Source of the DNA: Cupriavidus basilensis
Lineage (GTDB): Bacteria > Pseudomonadota > Gammaproteobacteria > Burkholderiales > Burkholderiaceae
Direction: 5' to 3'
Assembly (NCBI RefSeq): GCF_029335485.1
Contig: NZ_JARJLM010000312.1
Coordinates: 1 to 33,285 of the forward strand
Length of the DNA stretch: 33,285 nucleotides
A program made the translations under genes and the position numbers. Shown here one piece after another: positions 13,654-23,680 of the stretch; positions within the stretch are counted from its first letter, which is position 1, and each line of letters opens with the position of its first letter. The notes under the pieces were generated by a model. That model had not been told where the DNA came from. It saw nothing but the letters and a program-made list of their open reading frames with translations, and searched no databases.

Positions 13654-16600
13654 ATGACGCAGATCGTCGCTCGGATTGACCAGCGTGCGAAAGGTAGTGC
13701 TAGCAGCAATCGTGGGAATGGGGAAAGCCGTGGGCGCCGGTGGGCCGCAGCGGCCTGTCTGCCGGCGTTGCTTGCTGCGGTGGTGACAGCGGCGATGGCG
13801 CTGCCGGGCCTGGCCCGGGCGGCGCAGATCGTCCGCCTCTCGCCGGAGGGCGAGGTCTCGCGCGTGCGGCAGGTGGCGATCCGGTTCGACGAGGCGATGG
13901 TGCCGCTTGGCGATCTGCAGGCGAGTCCGCCCGCCACGGTGTCCTGCAGCGGCACGGCGATCGATGGCCAGGCGCGCTGGATCGATGCGAAGAACTGGGC
14001 GTTCGATTTTGCGCGTGACCTGCCGCCCGGCGTCAAATGCGCGGTGCGCATCGTCGCCGGCCTGAAGAGCGAGGCGGGCAAAGCCTATGCCGGCAAGCCG
14101 GAATACCGCTTCGAGACCGGTGGCCCCACGGTGGTCTCGGCGCGTCCCGGCGGTGGCGAGATCGAGGAAGACCAGGTCTTCGCGCTGCGCTTCAATGGCC
14201 CGGCCAGCGCCGACTCCGTGCGCGCCGCGGCGTGGTGCCAGGCGCAGGGCCTGGGCGAGCGCATCCCGGTGCGCCTGCTGGGCGGCAAGGAACGCGACGC
14301 CGTGCTGGGCGCGCTGCACTGGAAGCTCAAGGCCGGCGAGGCCGACACCGTGCACCTGCTGGCCTGCCAGCAGCGCCTGCCTTCCGGCGCGCGCATGCAG
14401 CTGGTGCTGGGCAGCGGCATCGCCACCCCCTCCGGCGTGGCCACGCGCGACGAACGGCGCTTCGACTACACCGTGCGCGAGCCTTTCACCGCCAGCTTCA
14501 CCTGCGAGCGCGAGCGTGCGCAGTCGCCCTGCACGCCGTTGCGTCCGCTCTCGCTGTCGTTCTCGGCACCGATCTCGCGCAGGGATGCCGAGCATATCCT
14601 GCTCAACACCCCAAAGGGGCCGCGTGCGCCGCGGTTCGAGCCTGGCGCCGGGCGCGATGCGCCGGTCAGCAGTGTCACTTTCGCACCGCCGTTCGAGGAG
14701 AAGACCGAATTCACGCTGTCGGTGCCCGCGGGGCTGAAGGACGACAGCGGCCGCGCCTTGTCCAATGCCGACCTGTTTCCGCTCAAGCTCAGTACCGCGG
14801 CGATGCCGCCGCTGGCCAAATTCTCCGCTGCGCCGTTCGGCGTGCTCGAGCGCTTTGGCGAACTGCCCAAGGGCAAGTCGCCGGCCGACTATCCCGCGCT
14901 GCTGCCGGTGACGCTGCGCAATGTCGAGGCCGACCTGCCCGCGCAAGGCGTGCGGGCGCAGGCCGGTACGGTACGCCGGCTCAAGGTGGACGACGATGGC
15001 GCGGTGCTGCGCTGGTACGGACTGGTGCGGCGCCTGCATGAGAACAGCTGGACCCGGGGCGAACTCGATGCCATTCTTGCGGGCCGCTCGCCATCGGCGG
15101 TCAGCAACCCGCGCAACGCGCCCGCCATCGAGACCCGCACGGTTTCCCTGCTGGATGGCGTGGCTGGCGTGCGCAAGCTCGCCGTCCCGCAACTGTCGGA
15201 GCCGGACGGCAAGGCGCCGCGCCCCTTCGAGGTGGTGGGCATTCCCTTGCCCGAAGCGGGCTTCCATGTGGTGGAGATCGCTTCGCCGATGCTCGGCGCG
15301 GCGCTGCTCGGCAAGGCCGCGCCCATGTATGTGCGCACCGCCGCGCTGGTGACCAATCTCGGCGTGCATTTCAAGCTCGGGCGCGGGCCCGGCAAGCTGA
15401 GCGCGCTGGCCTGGGTCACCACGCTCGACGATGGCAAGCCGGTGGCCAATGCCGCGGTGGCGCTGCGCGATTGCAGCGGCAAGCTGCTGGCCTCGGGACG
15501 CACCGACGCCGCCGGGCTGGCCAGTTTCGGCGGCCTGGACGATGCGCGCGAGCGCAATTGCGACGACAACGGCCTGTCCGGCTATTTCGTTTCCGCGCGC
15601 ATCGCGGCCGACCATCCGCAGGCGCGCGGCCAGGCCGACATGGCCTTCGTCATGTCCGGCTGGAACCAGGGCATCGAGAGCTGGCGCTTCAATGCGCCCA
15701 CCGACACCAGCGCGGTGCCCGACGTGCGCGTGCACACCATCTTCGACCGCAGCCTGCTGCGTGTCGGCGAGACGGTGTCGATGAAACACCTGATCCGCAC
15801 CGAGTCCGCGCACGGCTTCGCGCTGCCGGCGGCCGGCGAGCCCTTGCCGGAGAAGCTGGTCATCCGCCACGAAGGCAGCGGCCAGACCTACGAGCAACCG
15901 GTGCAGTGGCGCACCACCGCCACCGGAGGGCGCAGCGCGGAGAGCAGTTTCGCGATTCCGCCAGCGGCCAGGCTTGGCGTCTACTCGGTGTCGCTCAGCG
16001 ATGCGAAGGAGCGCGTGTTCGATAGCGGCAGTTTCCGCGTCGAGGCTTTTCGCCTGCCGGTGCTGGCGGGTACGCTGAAGGCCGGCAGCGGTGGCGCGCT
16101 GGTGGCCCCGGGCGAGGTGCCGCTCAATCTCGAAGTGCATTACGTGTCGGGTGGCGGCGCGGCAGGCCTGCCGGTGCAGGTGTCGGCGCTGCTGCGCGAC
16201 AAGTTCGTGCGCTTCGCGGATTACGACGGCTATTCCTTCACGCCGCCGCGCGCGCCCGGCAAGGATAGCAGCGGCGACGAGGACGAGAGCGAGGAGGGCG
16301 CCCCCGCCCGCGACGAGGCGCAGAAGCTGGTTGCGGACAAGCTGCCGCTCAAGCTGGACAAGAACGGCGGCGGCACGCTGACGCTCAAGAACATGCCGAG
16401 GCTGGATGCGCCCAAGGACCTGGTGGTGGAGTCCGGCTTTGCGGACCCCAACGGCGAGATCCAGACGCTGCGCCAGACCGTGCCGCTGTGGCCGGCGGGC
16501 GTGGTCGCCGGCATCCGTACCGAGAGCTGGGTGTCGGTCAAGCAGAAGCTCGTGGTGCACGGGCTGGCGCTCGATCCGCAGGGCCGGCCGCAGGCCAATG

Positions 16601-19600
16601 TGCCGATCGCCGTGCGCGCCCAGTTGCGCACCACCACCTCGGTGCGCAAGCGCGTGGTGGGCGGTTTCTATCGCTACGACAATCGCAGCCAGAGCAAGGA
16701 TCTGGGCAGCGTGTGCGAGGGCCATACCGATGCGCAGGGCCGCATGCAATGCGAAGTGTCGCTGGCCGAAGCGGGGCAGGTGGAGCTGGTGGCGCAAGCC
16801 AGGGACAACACCGGGCGGGTTTCGCAAGCGGGTACCACGGTGTGGGTGACGCGCCAGGGAGAACTCTGGTTCGGCGGCGAGAACAATGACCGCATCGACC
16901 TGTTGCCGGAGAAGAAGGCGTATGCCCCGGGCGAGACCGCGGTGTTCCAGGTGCGCATGCCGTTCCGCCATGCCACCGCGCTGGTGGCGGTGGAGCGCGA
17001 GGGCGTGCTGGAAACCAGCGTGGTGGAACTCAACGGGCGCGATCCCACCGTGCGGGTCAAGGTCAGGCCGGAGTGGGGGCCCAATGTCTACGTCTCGGTG
17101 CTGGCCTTGCGCGGACGTTTGCGCGAAGTCCCGTGGTATTCCTTCTTCACCTGGGGCTGGCGCCAGCCGGGCGAGTGGTGGCAGGCGTTCCGCAGCGAGG
17201 GCCGCGAGTACGCCGCGCCCAGCGCGCTGGTGGATCTGTCCAAGCCCGCCTTCCGCCTCGGGCTGGCGGAGATCCGCGTCGGCAACGAAGGCTACCGGCT
17301 CGATGTGAAGGTGACACCCGACAAGCCCAGCTACCCGGTGCGCGGCAAGGCGCAGGTGACGGTGCAGGTGAAGCTGCCCGACGGCAAGCCCGCCGCCAAC
17401 GGGGAAGTCGCGCTGGCAGCGGTGGACGAGGCGCTGCTGGAGCTGATGCCCAATACCAGCTGGGACCTCCTTGACGCGATGCTGCGGCGGCGCAGCTATG
17501 GCGTGGAAACCGCCACGGCCCAGATGGAAATCATCGGACGGCGCCACTACGGACGCAAGGCGGTGGCAGCAGGCGGCGGCGGCGGCAAGAGCCCGACGCG
17601 CGAGCTGTTCGATACCCTGCTGCTGTGGAACCCGCGCGTGCAGCTCGACGGCGAGGGGCGGGCCACGCTGACGGTGCCGCTCAACGATGCGCTGACGCGC
17701 TTTCGCGTCGTCGCCGTGGCCGACCTGGGCGTGGGCCGATTCGGCAACGGCAGCGCCACCATCGTCGCCACGCAGGACCTGCAGCTGATCTCGGGCCTGC
17801 CGCCGCTGGTGCGCGAGGAGGACCGTTACCGGGCCATGTTCTCCTTGCGCAATACCACCCAGCGCGCGATGACGGTGCGGGCCGTGGCGCGCGCGACGCC
17901 GCCGGGGCAGGGGACACAGCCGCAGGCGTTGCCGGCGCAGACGGTGGAAATTCCCGCCGGCGAATCGCGCGAGCTCGGCTGGGACGTGAGCGCGCCCCTG
18001 CTGCCGGCCGGATCCACGGTGCAGGATGGCGCGGTGCAATGGGAGGTGGAAGCGGCCGAAGCCGCCAGGGCGAGCGGCGGCACCGGCGCCGCGCCTGGCG
18101 CAAGCGACCGCATCAGGCTTTCGCAGCAACTGGTGGCGGCGGTGCCGCTCACCGTCCAGCAGGCCACGCTGGCGCAACTGGCGCCGAACCTGTCGGTGCC
18201 GGTGCGTGCCCCCCAGGGCGCGCTCACCGATGCCGTGGGGCAGACGCGCGGCGGCCTGCAGGTCAACCTGCAGGCTTCGCTGGCAGGGGGCATGCCGGGC
18301 GTGCGCGAGTGGTTCCGCAACTATCCGTTCTCGTGCCTGGAGCAGCGTGCCTCGCGCGCGGTGGGGCTGGGCGACGCGGCGCAGTGGAATGCGCTGACGG
18401 CGCAACTGCCCGGCTATCTCGACAAGGATGGGCTGGCTTCGTACTTCCCGCTGCAGAACGATGCGGAGAGCGGCAGCGAAGTGCTGACCGCCTACCTGCT
18501 GGCCTTGTCCGACGAGGCCGTGCGCGCGGGCCTGCCGCTGCGCCTGCCCGACGAAGCGCGCGCGAGCATGGAACGCGGGCTGGCCGCCTTCGTCGAAGGC
18601 CGCATCAAGCGCAACCGTTGGGCGCCCACGCAAGACCTGGAAGTGCGCAAGCTGGCCGCGCTCGAAGCGCTCTCGCGCAGCGGGCACGCGCAGGCGCGCA
18701 TGCTCGGCTCGATCCAGATCCTGCCGGCGCAATGGCCTACCTCGGCGCTGCTCGACTGGATCGCCTTGCTGTCGCGCGTGCAGGATATCCCGCAGCGCGA
18801 CGAGCGGCTGGCGCAGGCGCAGCAGATACTGCGCGCGCGGCTGACGGTGCAGGGCACGCGGCTGGCGTTCTCCACCGAGCGCGACGACAACTGGTGGTGG
18901 CTGATGAGCGGCGGCGATCTCAACGCCGCGCGCCTGCTGTCGCTGTCGCTCGACCTGCCGGGCTGGAAAGACGAAAGCGCACAGCTTGCCACCGGACTGC
19001 TTGGCCGCCAGATGCGCGGCGCGTGGGGCACCACCACGGCCAACGCCTGGGGCGCGCTGGCGGTCGCGCGCTTTGCGCAGGCCTTCGAGAAAACCCCGGT
19101 GGCGGGCGCGACGCGCGTGACGCTGGAGGGCGTGCCCGAGGCTGCGCGCGGCTTCGACTGGGCGCGCGCAGCCAAGGTCGATGGCGTGGCCGGCGGCAGC
19201 GTGAGCCTGCCGTGGCCGCGCGCGGGTGCTGCCGCCAGCCTGCGCGCCGACCATGAAGGCGCCGGCAAACCCTGGGCCACGGTGCGGGCGCTGGCGGCGG
19301 TGCCGCTGGCCGCGCCGCTCTCGGCGGGCTATCGCATCACGCGCAGCGTGAGCGCGCTGGAGCAGGCGGTGCCCGGCAAATGGTCGCGCGGCGACAGTTA
19401 TCGCGTGAAGCTGCAGATCGATGCGCAGGCCGACATGACGTGGGTGGTGGTGAGCGATCCGGTGCCTGCCGGCGCCACCATCCTCGGCAGCGGTCTCGGC
19501 CGCGATTCGGAAATCGCCACGCGCGGGGAGCAGCGCAAAGGTGCATGGCCCGCTTTCACCGAGCGCACGCAGCAGGCATTCCGCGAGTATTACGCTTACA

Positions 19601-19752
19601 TGCCGCGCGGCAGCGCCACGGTGGAATACACCGTGCGCCTGAACAACGCCGGCGAGTTCGCCCTGCCGCCTACGCGGGTGGAGGCGATGTACGCGCCGGA
19701 CGTCTTCGGCGCACTGCCCAATGCCAGACTGACCGTAGGAGCACGCCCTTGA
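13654..19752 (+). CDS. Giant bacterial alpha-2-macroglobulin with thioester
   Basis: The protein is 2032 aa from ATG 13654, chosen for GGAGGGAGCAGG upstream and the signal peptide that follows (hydrophobic 31-50, cleavage near GLARA). Repeated MG-type beta domains are followed by an acidic low-complexity segment (about 870-890, DEDESEEG), the A2M domain (LLLWNPRVQLDGEGRATLTVPLNDALTRFRVVAVAD), and the thioester site YPFSCLEQ with Cys1561 and Gln1564 (CxEQ). Bacterial A2Ms trap proteases in the periplasm and are paired with PBP1C; here pbpC follows two genes later. At about 2030 aa it is longer than the E. coli YfhM type (about 1650 aa). No lipobox is seen, so it is likely free in the periplasm. 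The stop overlaps the next start. Confidence 0.92.
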   Translation: MTQIVARIDQRAKGSASSNRGNGESRGRRWAAAACLPALLAAVVTAAMALPGLARAAQIVRLSPEGEVSRVRQVAIRFDEAMVPLGDLQASPPATVSCSGTAIDGQARWIDAKNWAFDFARDLPPGVKCAVRIVAGLKSEAGKAYAGKPEYRFETGGPTVVSARPGGGEIEEDQVFALRFNGPASADSVRAAAWCQAQGLGERIPVRLLGGKERDAVLGALHWKLKAGEADTVHLLACQQRLPSGARMQLVLGSGIATPSGVATRDERRFDYTVREPFTASFTCERERAQSPCTPLRPLSLSFSAPISRRDAEHILLNTPKGPRAPRFEPGAGRDAPVSSVTFAPPFEEKTEFTLSVPAGLKDDSGRALSNADLFPLKLSTAAMPPLAKFSAAPFGVLERFGELPKGKSPADYPALLPVTLRNVEADLPAQGVRAQAGTVRRLKVDDDGAVLRWYGLVRRLHENSWTRGELDAILAGRSPSAVSNPRNAPAIETRTVSLLDGVAGVRKLAVPQLSEPDGKAPRPFEVVGIPLPEAGFHVVEIASPMLGAALLGKAAPMYVRTAALVTNLGVHFKLGRGPGKLSALAWVTTLDDGKPVANAAVALRDCSGKLLASGRTDAAGLASFGGLDDARERNCDDNGLSGYFVSARIAADHPQARGQADMAFVMSGWNQGIESWRFNAPTDTSAVPDVRVHTIFDRSLLRVGETVSMKHLIRTESAHGFALPAAGEPLPEKLVIRHEGSGQTYEQPVQWRTTATGGRSAESSFAIPPAARLGVYSVSLSDAKERVFDSGSFRVEAFRLPVLAGTLKAGSGGALVAPGEVPLNLEVHYVSGGGAAGLPVQVSALLRDKFVRFADYDGYSFTPPRAPGKDSSGDEDESEEGAPARDEAQKLVADKLPLKLDKNGGGTLTLKNMPRLDAPKDLVVESGFADPNGEIQTLRQTVPLWPAGVVAGIRTESWVSVKQKLVVHGLALDPQGRPQANVPIAVRAQLRTTTSVRKRVVGGFYRYDNRSQSKDLGSVCEGHTDAQGRMQCEVSLAEAGQVELVAQARDNTGRVSQAGTTVWVTRQGELWFGGENNDRIDLLPEKKAYAPGETAVFQVRMPFRHATALVAVEREGVLETSVVELNGRDPTVRVKVRPEWGPNVYVSVLALRGRLREVPWYSFFTWGWRQPGEWWQAFRSEGREYAAPSALVDLSKPAFRLGLAEIRVGNEGYRLDVKVTPDKPSYPVRGKAQVTVQVKLPDGKPAANGEVALAAVDEALLELMPNTSWDLLDAMLRRRSYGVETATAQMEIIGRRHYGRKAVAAGGGGGKSPTRELFDTLLLWNPRVQLDGEGRATLTVPLNDALTRFRVVAVADLGVGRFGNGSATIVATQDLQLISGLPPLVREEDRYRAMFSLRNTTQRAMTVRAVARATPPGQGTQPQALPAQTVEIPAGESRELGWDVSAPLLPAGSTVQDGAVQWEVEAAEAARASGGTGAAPGASDRIRLSQQLVAAVPLTVQQATLAQLAPNLSVPVRAPQGALTDAVGQTRGGLQVNLQASLAGGMPGVREWFRNYPFSCLEQRASRAVGLGDAAQWNALTAQLPGYLDKDGLASYFPLQNDAESGSEVLTAYLLALSDEAVRAGLPLRLPDEARASMERGLAAFVEGRIKRNRWAPTQDLEVRKLAALEALSRSGHAQARMLGSIQILPAQWPTSALLDWIALLSRVQDIPQRDERLAQAQQILRARLTVQGTRLAFSTERDDNWWWLMSGGDLNAARLLSLSLDLPGWKDESAQLATGLLGRQMRGAWGTTTANAWGALAVARFAQAFEKTPVAGATRVTLEGVPEAARGFDWARAAKVDGVAGGSVSLPWPRAGAAASLRADHEGAGKPWATVRALAAVPLAAPLSAGYRITRSVSALEQAVPGKWSRGDSYRVKLQIDAQADMTWVVVSDPVPAGATILGSGLGRDSEIATRGEQRKGAWPAFTERTQQAFREYYAYMPRGSATVEYTVRLNNAGEFALPPTRVEAMYAPDVFGALPNARLTVGARP

Positions 19753-20450
19753 GCTGGCTTGCAATGATGATGCCCGCGCGGGTGCGCGAGTGGTGGCTGG
19801 CCGGTTCCCTGGCCGGCCTGGTTTACGGCGGCCTGCTGGTCATGGTCGCGATGGATTCGGCGCCCGGCGCGCCGCTTAACGGGCAGATCGCCTTCCAGCC
19901 GTTGTGGAAGACCGCGATGGCCCTGCTGCTGGCGCGTGCGGCGCGCTTCCATCCGGCGCGCCGCGAGCGGTACTGGCTGATGGCCGCGCTGCTGTTCTCC
20001 GCGCTGGGCGATTTCCTGCTGGCGCTGCCTTGGCTGTCCTTCTCCTTCATCGGTGGGCTAGGGGCGTTCCTGCTGGCGCACTTCGCCTACCTTGGCCTGT
20101 TCGTGCCGATGGCAGGCGACTGCCGCCCACATCGCCTGGTCGGCTGCGGCGTGGTGGTGGGCGCGGCCGGTGTCATGCTCGGGCGCTTCTGGCCCAACCT
20201 GGGCGCGCTGTCGGTGCCGGTCTCGATCTACGTGCTGGCGCTGGCGGCAATGGCCTGCGCCGCGCTGTTGGCCAGGCTGCCTACGCCGCTGGCGGCGATC
20301 GGCGCGCTGTCCTTTGCGGTTTCCGACGCGCTGCTTGGCAGCGCGCGCTTCCTGGTGCCCTTCGATAGCTTCGCGCTCGGCATCTGGTGGACCTATGCCG
20401 CGGCGCAGGTGCTGCTGGTGGCTGGCGTGGTGGCCAGGCCCGACCAATGA
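19749..20450 (+). CDS. YhhN-family membrane protein (lysoplasmalogenase-like)
   Basis: The 233-aa protein is mostly hydrophobic with seven or eight membrane segments. It shows YhhN/TMEM86 signatures: LLFSALGDFLLALPW, FLLAHFAYLGLFVP and ALSFAVSDALLGSARFL, with the paired Asp residues that are conserved in lysoplasmalogenases. The start is taken as TTG 19749 because AGGAG (19737-19741) stands 7 nt upstream and the TTGA overlap with the preceding stop codon implies coupling; ATGs at 19764-19772 are alternatives. It ends in an ATGA overlap with pbpC. Its presence between alpha-2-macroglobulin and PBP1C suggests a role in envelope lipid upkeep, but the enzymatic activity in bacteria of this type is unproven. 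Confidence 0.85.
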   Translation: MSWLAMMMPARVREWWLAGSLAGLVYGGLLVMVAMDSAPGAPLNGQIAFQPLWKTAMALLLARAARFHPARRERYWLMAALLFSALGDFLLALPWLSFSFIGGLGAFLLAHFAYLGLFVPMAGDCRPHRLVGCGVVVGAAGVMLGRFWPNLGALSVPVSIYVLALAAMACAALLARLPTPLAAIGALSFAVSDALLGSARFLVPFDSFALGIWWTYAAAQVLLVAGVVARPDQ

Positions 20451-22681
20451 GACGGTGCCCGCGTGCCGTGCGTGCCGCTTTCCTGTCGCTCTGGGCGGCG
20501 AGTGCCTGCGCGCATGCGCTGCCGTCGTTCGACAGCGTGCGTGCAGGCTGGCGCAGTGCCGACGTGGTGGTGCTCGACCGCCACGGCGATCCGCTGTCCC
20601 GCGTGCGCGACGATTTCCGTGCGCGTCGCGGCGACTGGGTCACGCTGGCAGAGATCTCGCCGGCGGTGCGCACGGCAATCGTGCTGTCCGAGGACCGGCG
20701 CTTCTACGCCCACAGCGGCGTGGACTGGCAGGGCGTGGCCGCGGCGGCCTGGGCCAACCTGTGGAACACCCGCACGCGTGGTGCTTCCACGCTCACCATG
20801 CAGCTCGCAGGCCTGCTGGACGACGACCTGCGGCGCGCCGGCGGCGGGCGCAGCGTGAGCCAGAAGATGGCCCAGGCGGTGCGCGCCGCCGCGCTCGAGC
20901 GCGGCTGGAGCAAGGACCAGATCCTCGAAGCCTATCTCAACCTGGTGCCGTTTCGCGGCGAGCTGGTGGGATTGTCCGCGCTGTCGCAGGCGCTGTTCGG
21001 CAAATACCCCAGTGGTCTCGACGCACGCGAGGCAGCGCTCGCGGTGGCGCTGGTACGTGCGCCCAACGCAGGCGCGCAGCAGGTGGCTCAGCGCGCCTGC
21101 GGCATCCTGCGCGAACAGCAAGCGCCGAAGGCATGCGAAGGCCTGGATGGTTTTGCGCAGCTTGCCTTGCTGCGCGGTGGCGGCAGCGCATCCATGTCGT
21201 CCGCGCAAGCGTCAAGCCTGGCGCCGAACCTGGCCCCGCATCTGGCACGCATGCTGGTCGCGCAGGCCCGTGCGGCCGGCACGGTGCCGCCGGCCATCGC
21301 ATCCACCCTCGATGCCGGCCTGCAGCGTACCGCCGCGGCCAGCCTGGACCGGCACCTGCGCGAGCTCGCCGGGCGCAATGTGGAGGACGGCGCGGTGGTG
21401 GTGATCGACAACGCCAGCGGCGATGTGCTGGCTTATGTGGGCTCGTCGGGCGCGCTGTCCGCCGCCGCGCAGGTGGATCATGCGGCGGCGCCGCGCCAGG
21501 CCGGCTCCACGCTCAAGCCGTTTCTCTATGAGCAGGCGCTGGAGGCGCGGCGGCTGACCACGGCCTCGCTGCTCGATGACCGGCCGGTCAACCTGCCCAC
21601 GGGCGGCGGTGGCGGGCTCTACGTGCCGCAGAACTACGACCGGCAATACGCGGGCTGGGTCAGCATGCGCGCGGCGCTGGCGTCGTCGCTGAATGTGCCC
21701 GCGGTGCGCACGCTGGTGATGGTGACGCCCCATCGCTTTCACCAACGCCTCACCGCGCTCGGGCTGCCGCTGGCGCAGGCCGGGGACTACTACGGCTACA
21801 GCCTGGCGCTGGGCAGCGCCGATGTGCCGCTGCTGGCGCTCGCCAATGCGTATCGCGCGTTCGCCAACGGCGGGCGTTACGCGCCGGTGCGGCTGCGCGT
21901 GGATGCGCCGGCGGTGCCGGCGCGCGCGGTCATGTCGCCCGCCGCGAGCTACCTGATTGCCGACGTGCTATCCGACCGCCACGCGCGAGCGCGCACCTTT
22001 GGTCTCGACAGCCCGCTCACCACGCGCTTCTGGAGCGCGGTCAAGACCGGCACTTCCAAGGACATGCGCGACAACTGGTGCGTGGGCTGGTCGCAGCGCT
22101 ACACGGTGGGCGTGTGGGTGGGCAATGCCAGCGGCGCGAGCATGCACGAGGTGTCCGGCGTCTCCGGCGCGGCGCCCGTATGGCACGAAGTCATGGAGGC
22201 ATTGCACCGCACAGTGCCGAGCCTGGCGCCCGCCATGCCCGCCGGGGTGGAGCGCGTGCCTTTGCGTTTTGCCAACGATCTGGAACCGGCGCGCGAGGAA
22301 GTGTTCCTTGCCGGCACCGCGATGCGCGTGGTCAACGTGGCCAGCGCGGACAGCGCGCGCGCTGCCGCGCGGGCCGGCACGCAAGCCGGCGCGTTTTCCA
22401 TCGCCAGTCCCGCCGACGGCACCGTGTTCGCGCTCGATCCCGATATCCCGCCGGCGGCGCAGCGCGTGTGGTTCCATGCCGAGGGCGTGAGCGGACAGAC
22501 CGCGCAGCGCGTGCGCTGGCGCATCGATGGCAAGCCGCTCGGGCGCGGCGGGCAGGTGGCGTGGCTGCCCTGGCCGGGCCGGCACCAGGTGGAGCTGCTG
22601 GATGCGGGCGGAAAGGTGGTGGACCGCATCGGCATCGAAGTGCGCGGCGCGGTGGCGCGGACAGCTGCGCCGCGCGGCTAG
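20447..22681 (+). CDS. pbpC: Penicillin-binding protein 1C
   Basis: The 744-aa protein starts with a signal/anchor (MRRCPRAVRAAFLSLWAAS), followed by a GT51 glycosyltransferase domain with catalytic Glu82 in SEDRRFYAHSGVDW and the TRGASTLTMQLA motif. The transpeptidase domain has Ser354 in STLK, SLN (414-416) and KTG (533-535), and the C-terminus is a BiPBP_C domain (about 640-740). It should polymerise and perhaps cross-link peptidoglycan in the periplasm. E. coli PbpC is encoded next to alpha-2-macroglobulin, and the same partnership is seen here with YhhN in between. ATG 20447 overlaps the previous stop codon as ATGA. The stop TAG 22679-22681 overlaps the stop of the convergent LysR gene. 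Confidence 0.95.
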   Translation: MRRCPRAVRAAFLSLWAASACAHALPSFDSVRAGWRSADVVVLDRHGDPLSRVRDDFRARRGDWVTLAEISPAVRTAIVLSEDRRFYAHSGVDWQGVAAAAWANLWNTRTRGASTLTMQLAGLLDDDLRRAGGGRSVSQKMAQAVRAAALERGWSKDQILEAYLNLVPFRGELVGLSALSQALFGKYPSGLDAREAALAVALVRAPNAGAQQVAQRACGILREQQAPKACEGLDGFAQLALLRGGGSASMSSAQASSLAPNLAPHLARMLVAQARAAGTVPPAIASTLDAGLQRTAAASLDRHLRELAGRNVEDGAVVVIDNASGDVLAYVGSSGALSAAAQVDHAAAPRQAGSTLKPFLYEQALEARRLTTASLLDDRPVNLPTGGGGGLYVPQNYDRQYAGWVSMRAALASSLNVPAVRTLVMVTPHRFHQRLTALGLPLAQAGDYYGYSLALGSADVPLLALANAYRAFANGGRYAPVRLRVDAPAVPARAVMSPAASYLIADVLSDRHARARTFGLDSPLTTRFWSAVKTGTSKDMRDNWCVGWSQRYTVGVWVGNASGASMHEVSGVSGAAPVWHEVMEALHRTVPSLAPAMPAGVERVPLRFANDLEPAREEVFLAGTAMRVVNVASADSARAAARAGTQAGAFSIASPADGTVFALDPDIPPAAQRVWFHAEGVSGQTAQRVRWRIDGKPLGRGGQVAWLPWPGRHQVELLDAGGKVVDRIGIEVRGAVARTAAPRG

Positions 22682-23610
22682 GCTGGCGTGCCGGCGAGCG
22701 GCGCGCGTGCCTTGAGGAAATCGACGAATACGCGCAGCTTGGGCGGCATCAGCAGGCGGCCGGGGTAGTACAGATGGAAGCCGTCGAAGGGCGGCGACCA
22801 CGCGTCCAGCACCGTCACCAGCTGGCCCGAGGCGAGCGCCGCGCGCAGATGCGTCTCGAACTCATAGATCAGCCCGAGCCCGGCGATAGCGGCCTGGTGC
22901 AGCAATGCTTTGTCGTTGGCGATCAGGGCGACGCCGGTATCCACGGTGAACTGGCGCGCGGCATGCACGAACTCCCAGCGGTAGACCTTGCCCGTGGGGC
23001 CGAAGCGATAGTGCAGGCAGGCATGCGCATGCAGGTCGCGCGGCTGCGTTGGCTTGCCGTGCCGCGCAAAGTAGTCCGGCGTGCCCGCCACCACCATGCG
23101 CATCGGGCCGGTGACGGGGATCGCCACCATATCGCGCTGCAGCGACTCGCCCAGGCGCAGGCCCGCATCGAAGCCCTCGGCGATCAGGTCGACGAAGCGG
23201 TCGTCGGTGGTGACGTCGACGCAGATCGACGGATAGGCGCGCATGAAATCGACCAGCACCGGCTGCAGCGCGGCCGCCGCCGCCGAGTAGGACGTGGTGA
23301 TGCGCAGCGTGCCGGCCGGCATGTCGCGCTGCTGGCGGGTGTCGTCGGCGGCGGCGCCGATCTCGGCCAGCGCGGGCTCCACGCGCGCCAGCAGCGCGGC
23401 GCCGGCCTCGGACAGCCCGACGCGGCGCGTGGTCCGCTGCAGCAGGCGCACGCCCAGGCGTTGCTCCAGCTGGCGGATGGTCTGGGAGATGGCCGACGGG
23501 CTCACCGCCAGCGCTGCGGCGGCGGCGGTGAAGCTGCCCAGGCGCGCCACGCGGACGAAGGCGGCCATGGCGGGCAGCAGGTCGGGATCGAGGGAGGCGT
23601 CGGGTTTCAT
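22678..23610 (-). CDS. LysR-family transcriptional regulator (first)
   Basis: The 310-aa protein has the LysR N-terminal helix-turn-helix (LGSFTAAAAALAVSPSAISQTIRQLEQRLGVRLLQRTTRRVGLSEAG) and the CrgA-like effector domain (PAGTLRITTSYSAAAAALQPVLVDFMRAYPSICVDV, ending in FHLYYPGRLLMPPKLRVFVDFLKA). It lies 70 bp downstream of the exporter gene in the same orientation, so it may be co-transcribed with it. Its stop codon is shared with the convergent pbpC stop through a CTAG. Target genes and effector are unknown. Confidence 0.9.
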   Translation of the reverse strand: MKPDASLDPDLLPAMAAFVRVARLGSFTAAAAALAVSPSAISQTIRQLEQRLGVRLLQRTTRRVGLSEAGAALLARVEPALAEIGAAADDTRQQRDMPAGTLRITTSYSAAAAALQPVLVDFMRAYPSICVDVTTDDRFVDLIAEGFDAGLRLGESLQRDMVAIPVTGPMRMVVAGTPDYFARHGKPTQPRDLHAHACLHYRFGPTGKVYRWEFVHAARQFTVDTGVALIANDKALLHQAAIAGLGLIYEFETHLRAALASGQLVTVLDAWSPPFDGFHLYYPGRLLMPPKLRVFVDFLKARAPLAGTPA

Positions 23611-23680
23611 GGTGCGGCGAGATTAGCATGCGGCGCGCTTGCACGATGGTGTCTTCCTGCGATGCGCCGCCCTCCGTCCG

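Noticed and set aside
12916-19764. A 2282-codon open frame on the minus strand, antisense to the Lrp-type and alpha-2-macroglobulin genes
   Set aside because: It is a GC-rich shadow frame: the product is Arg/His/Ala/Gln-rich with no domains or signal, and the plus-strand alpha-2-macroglobulin has full domain support including the thioester motif.
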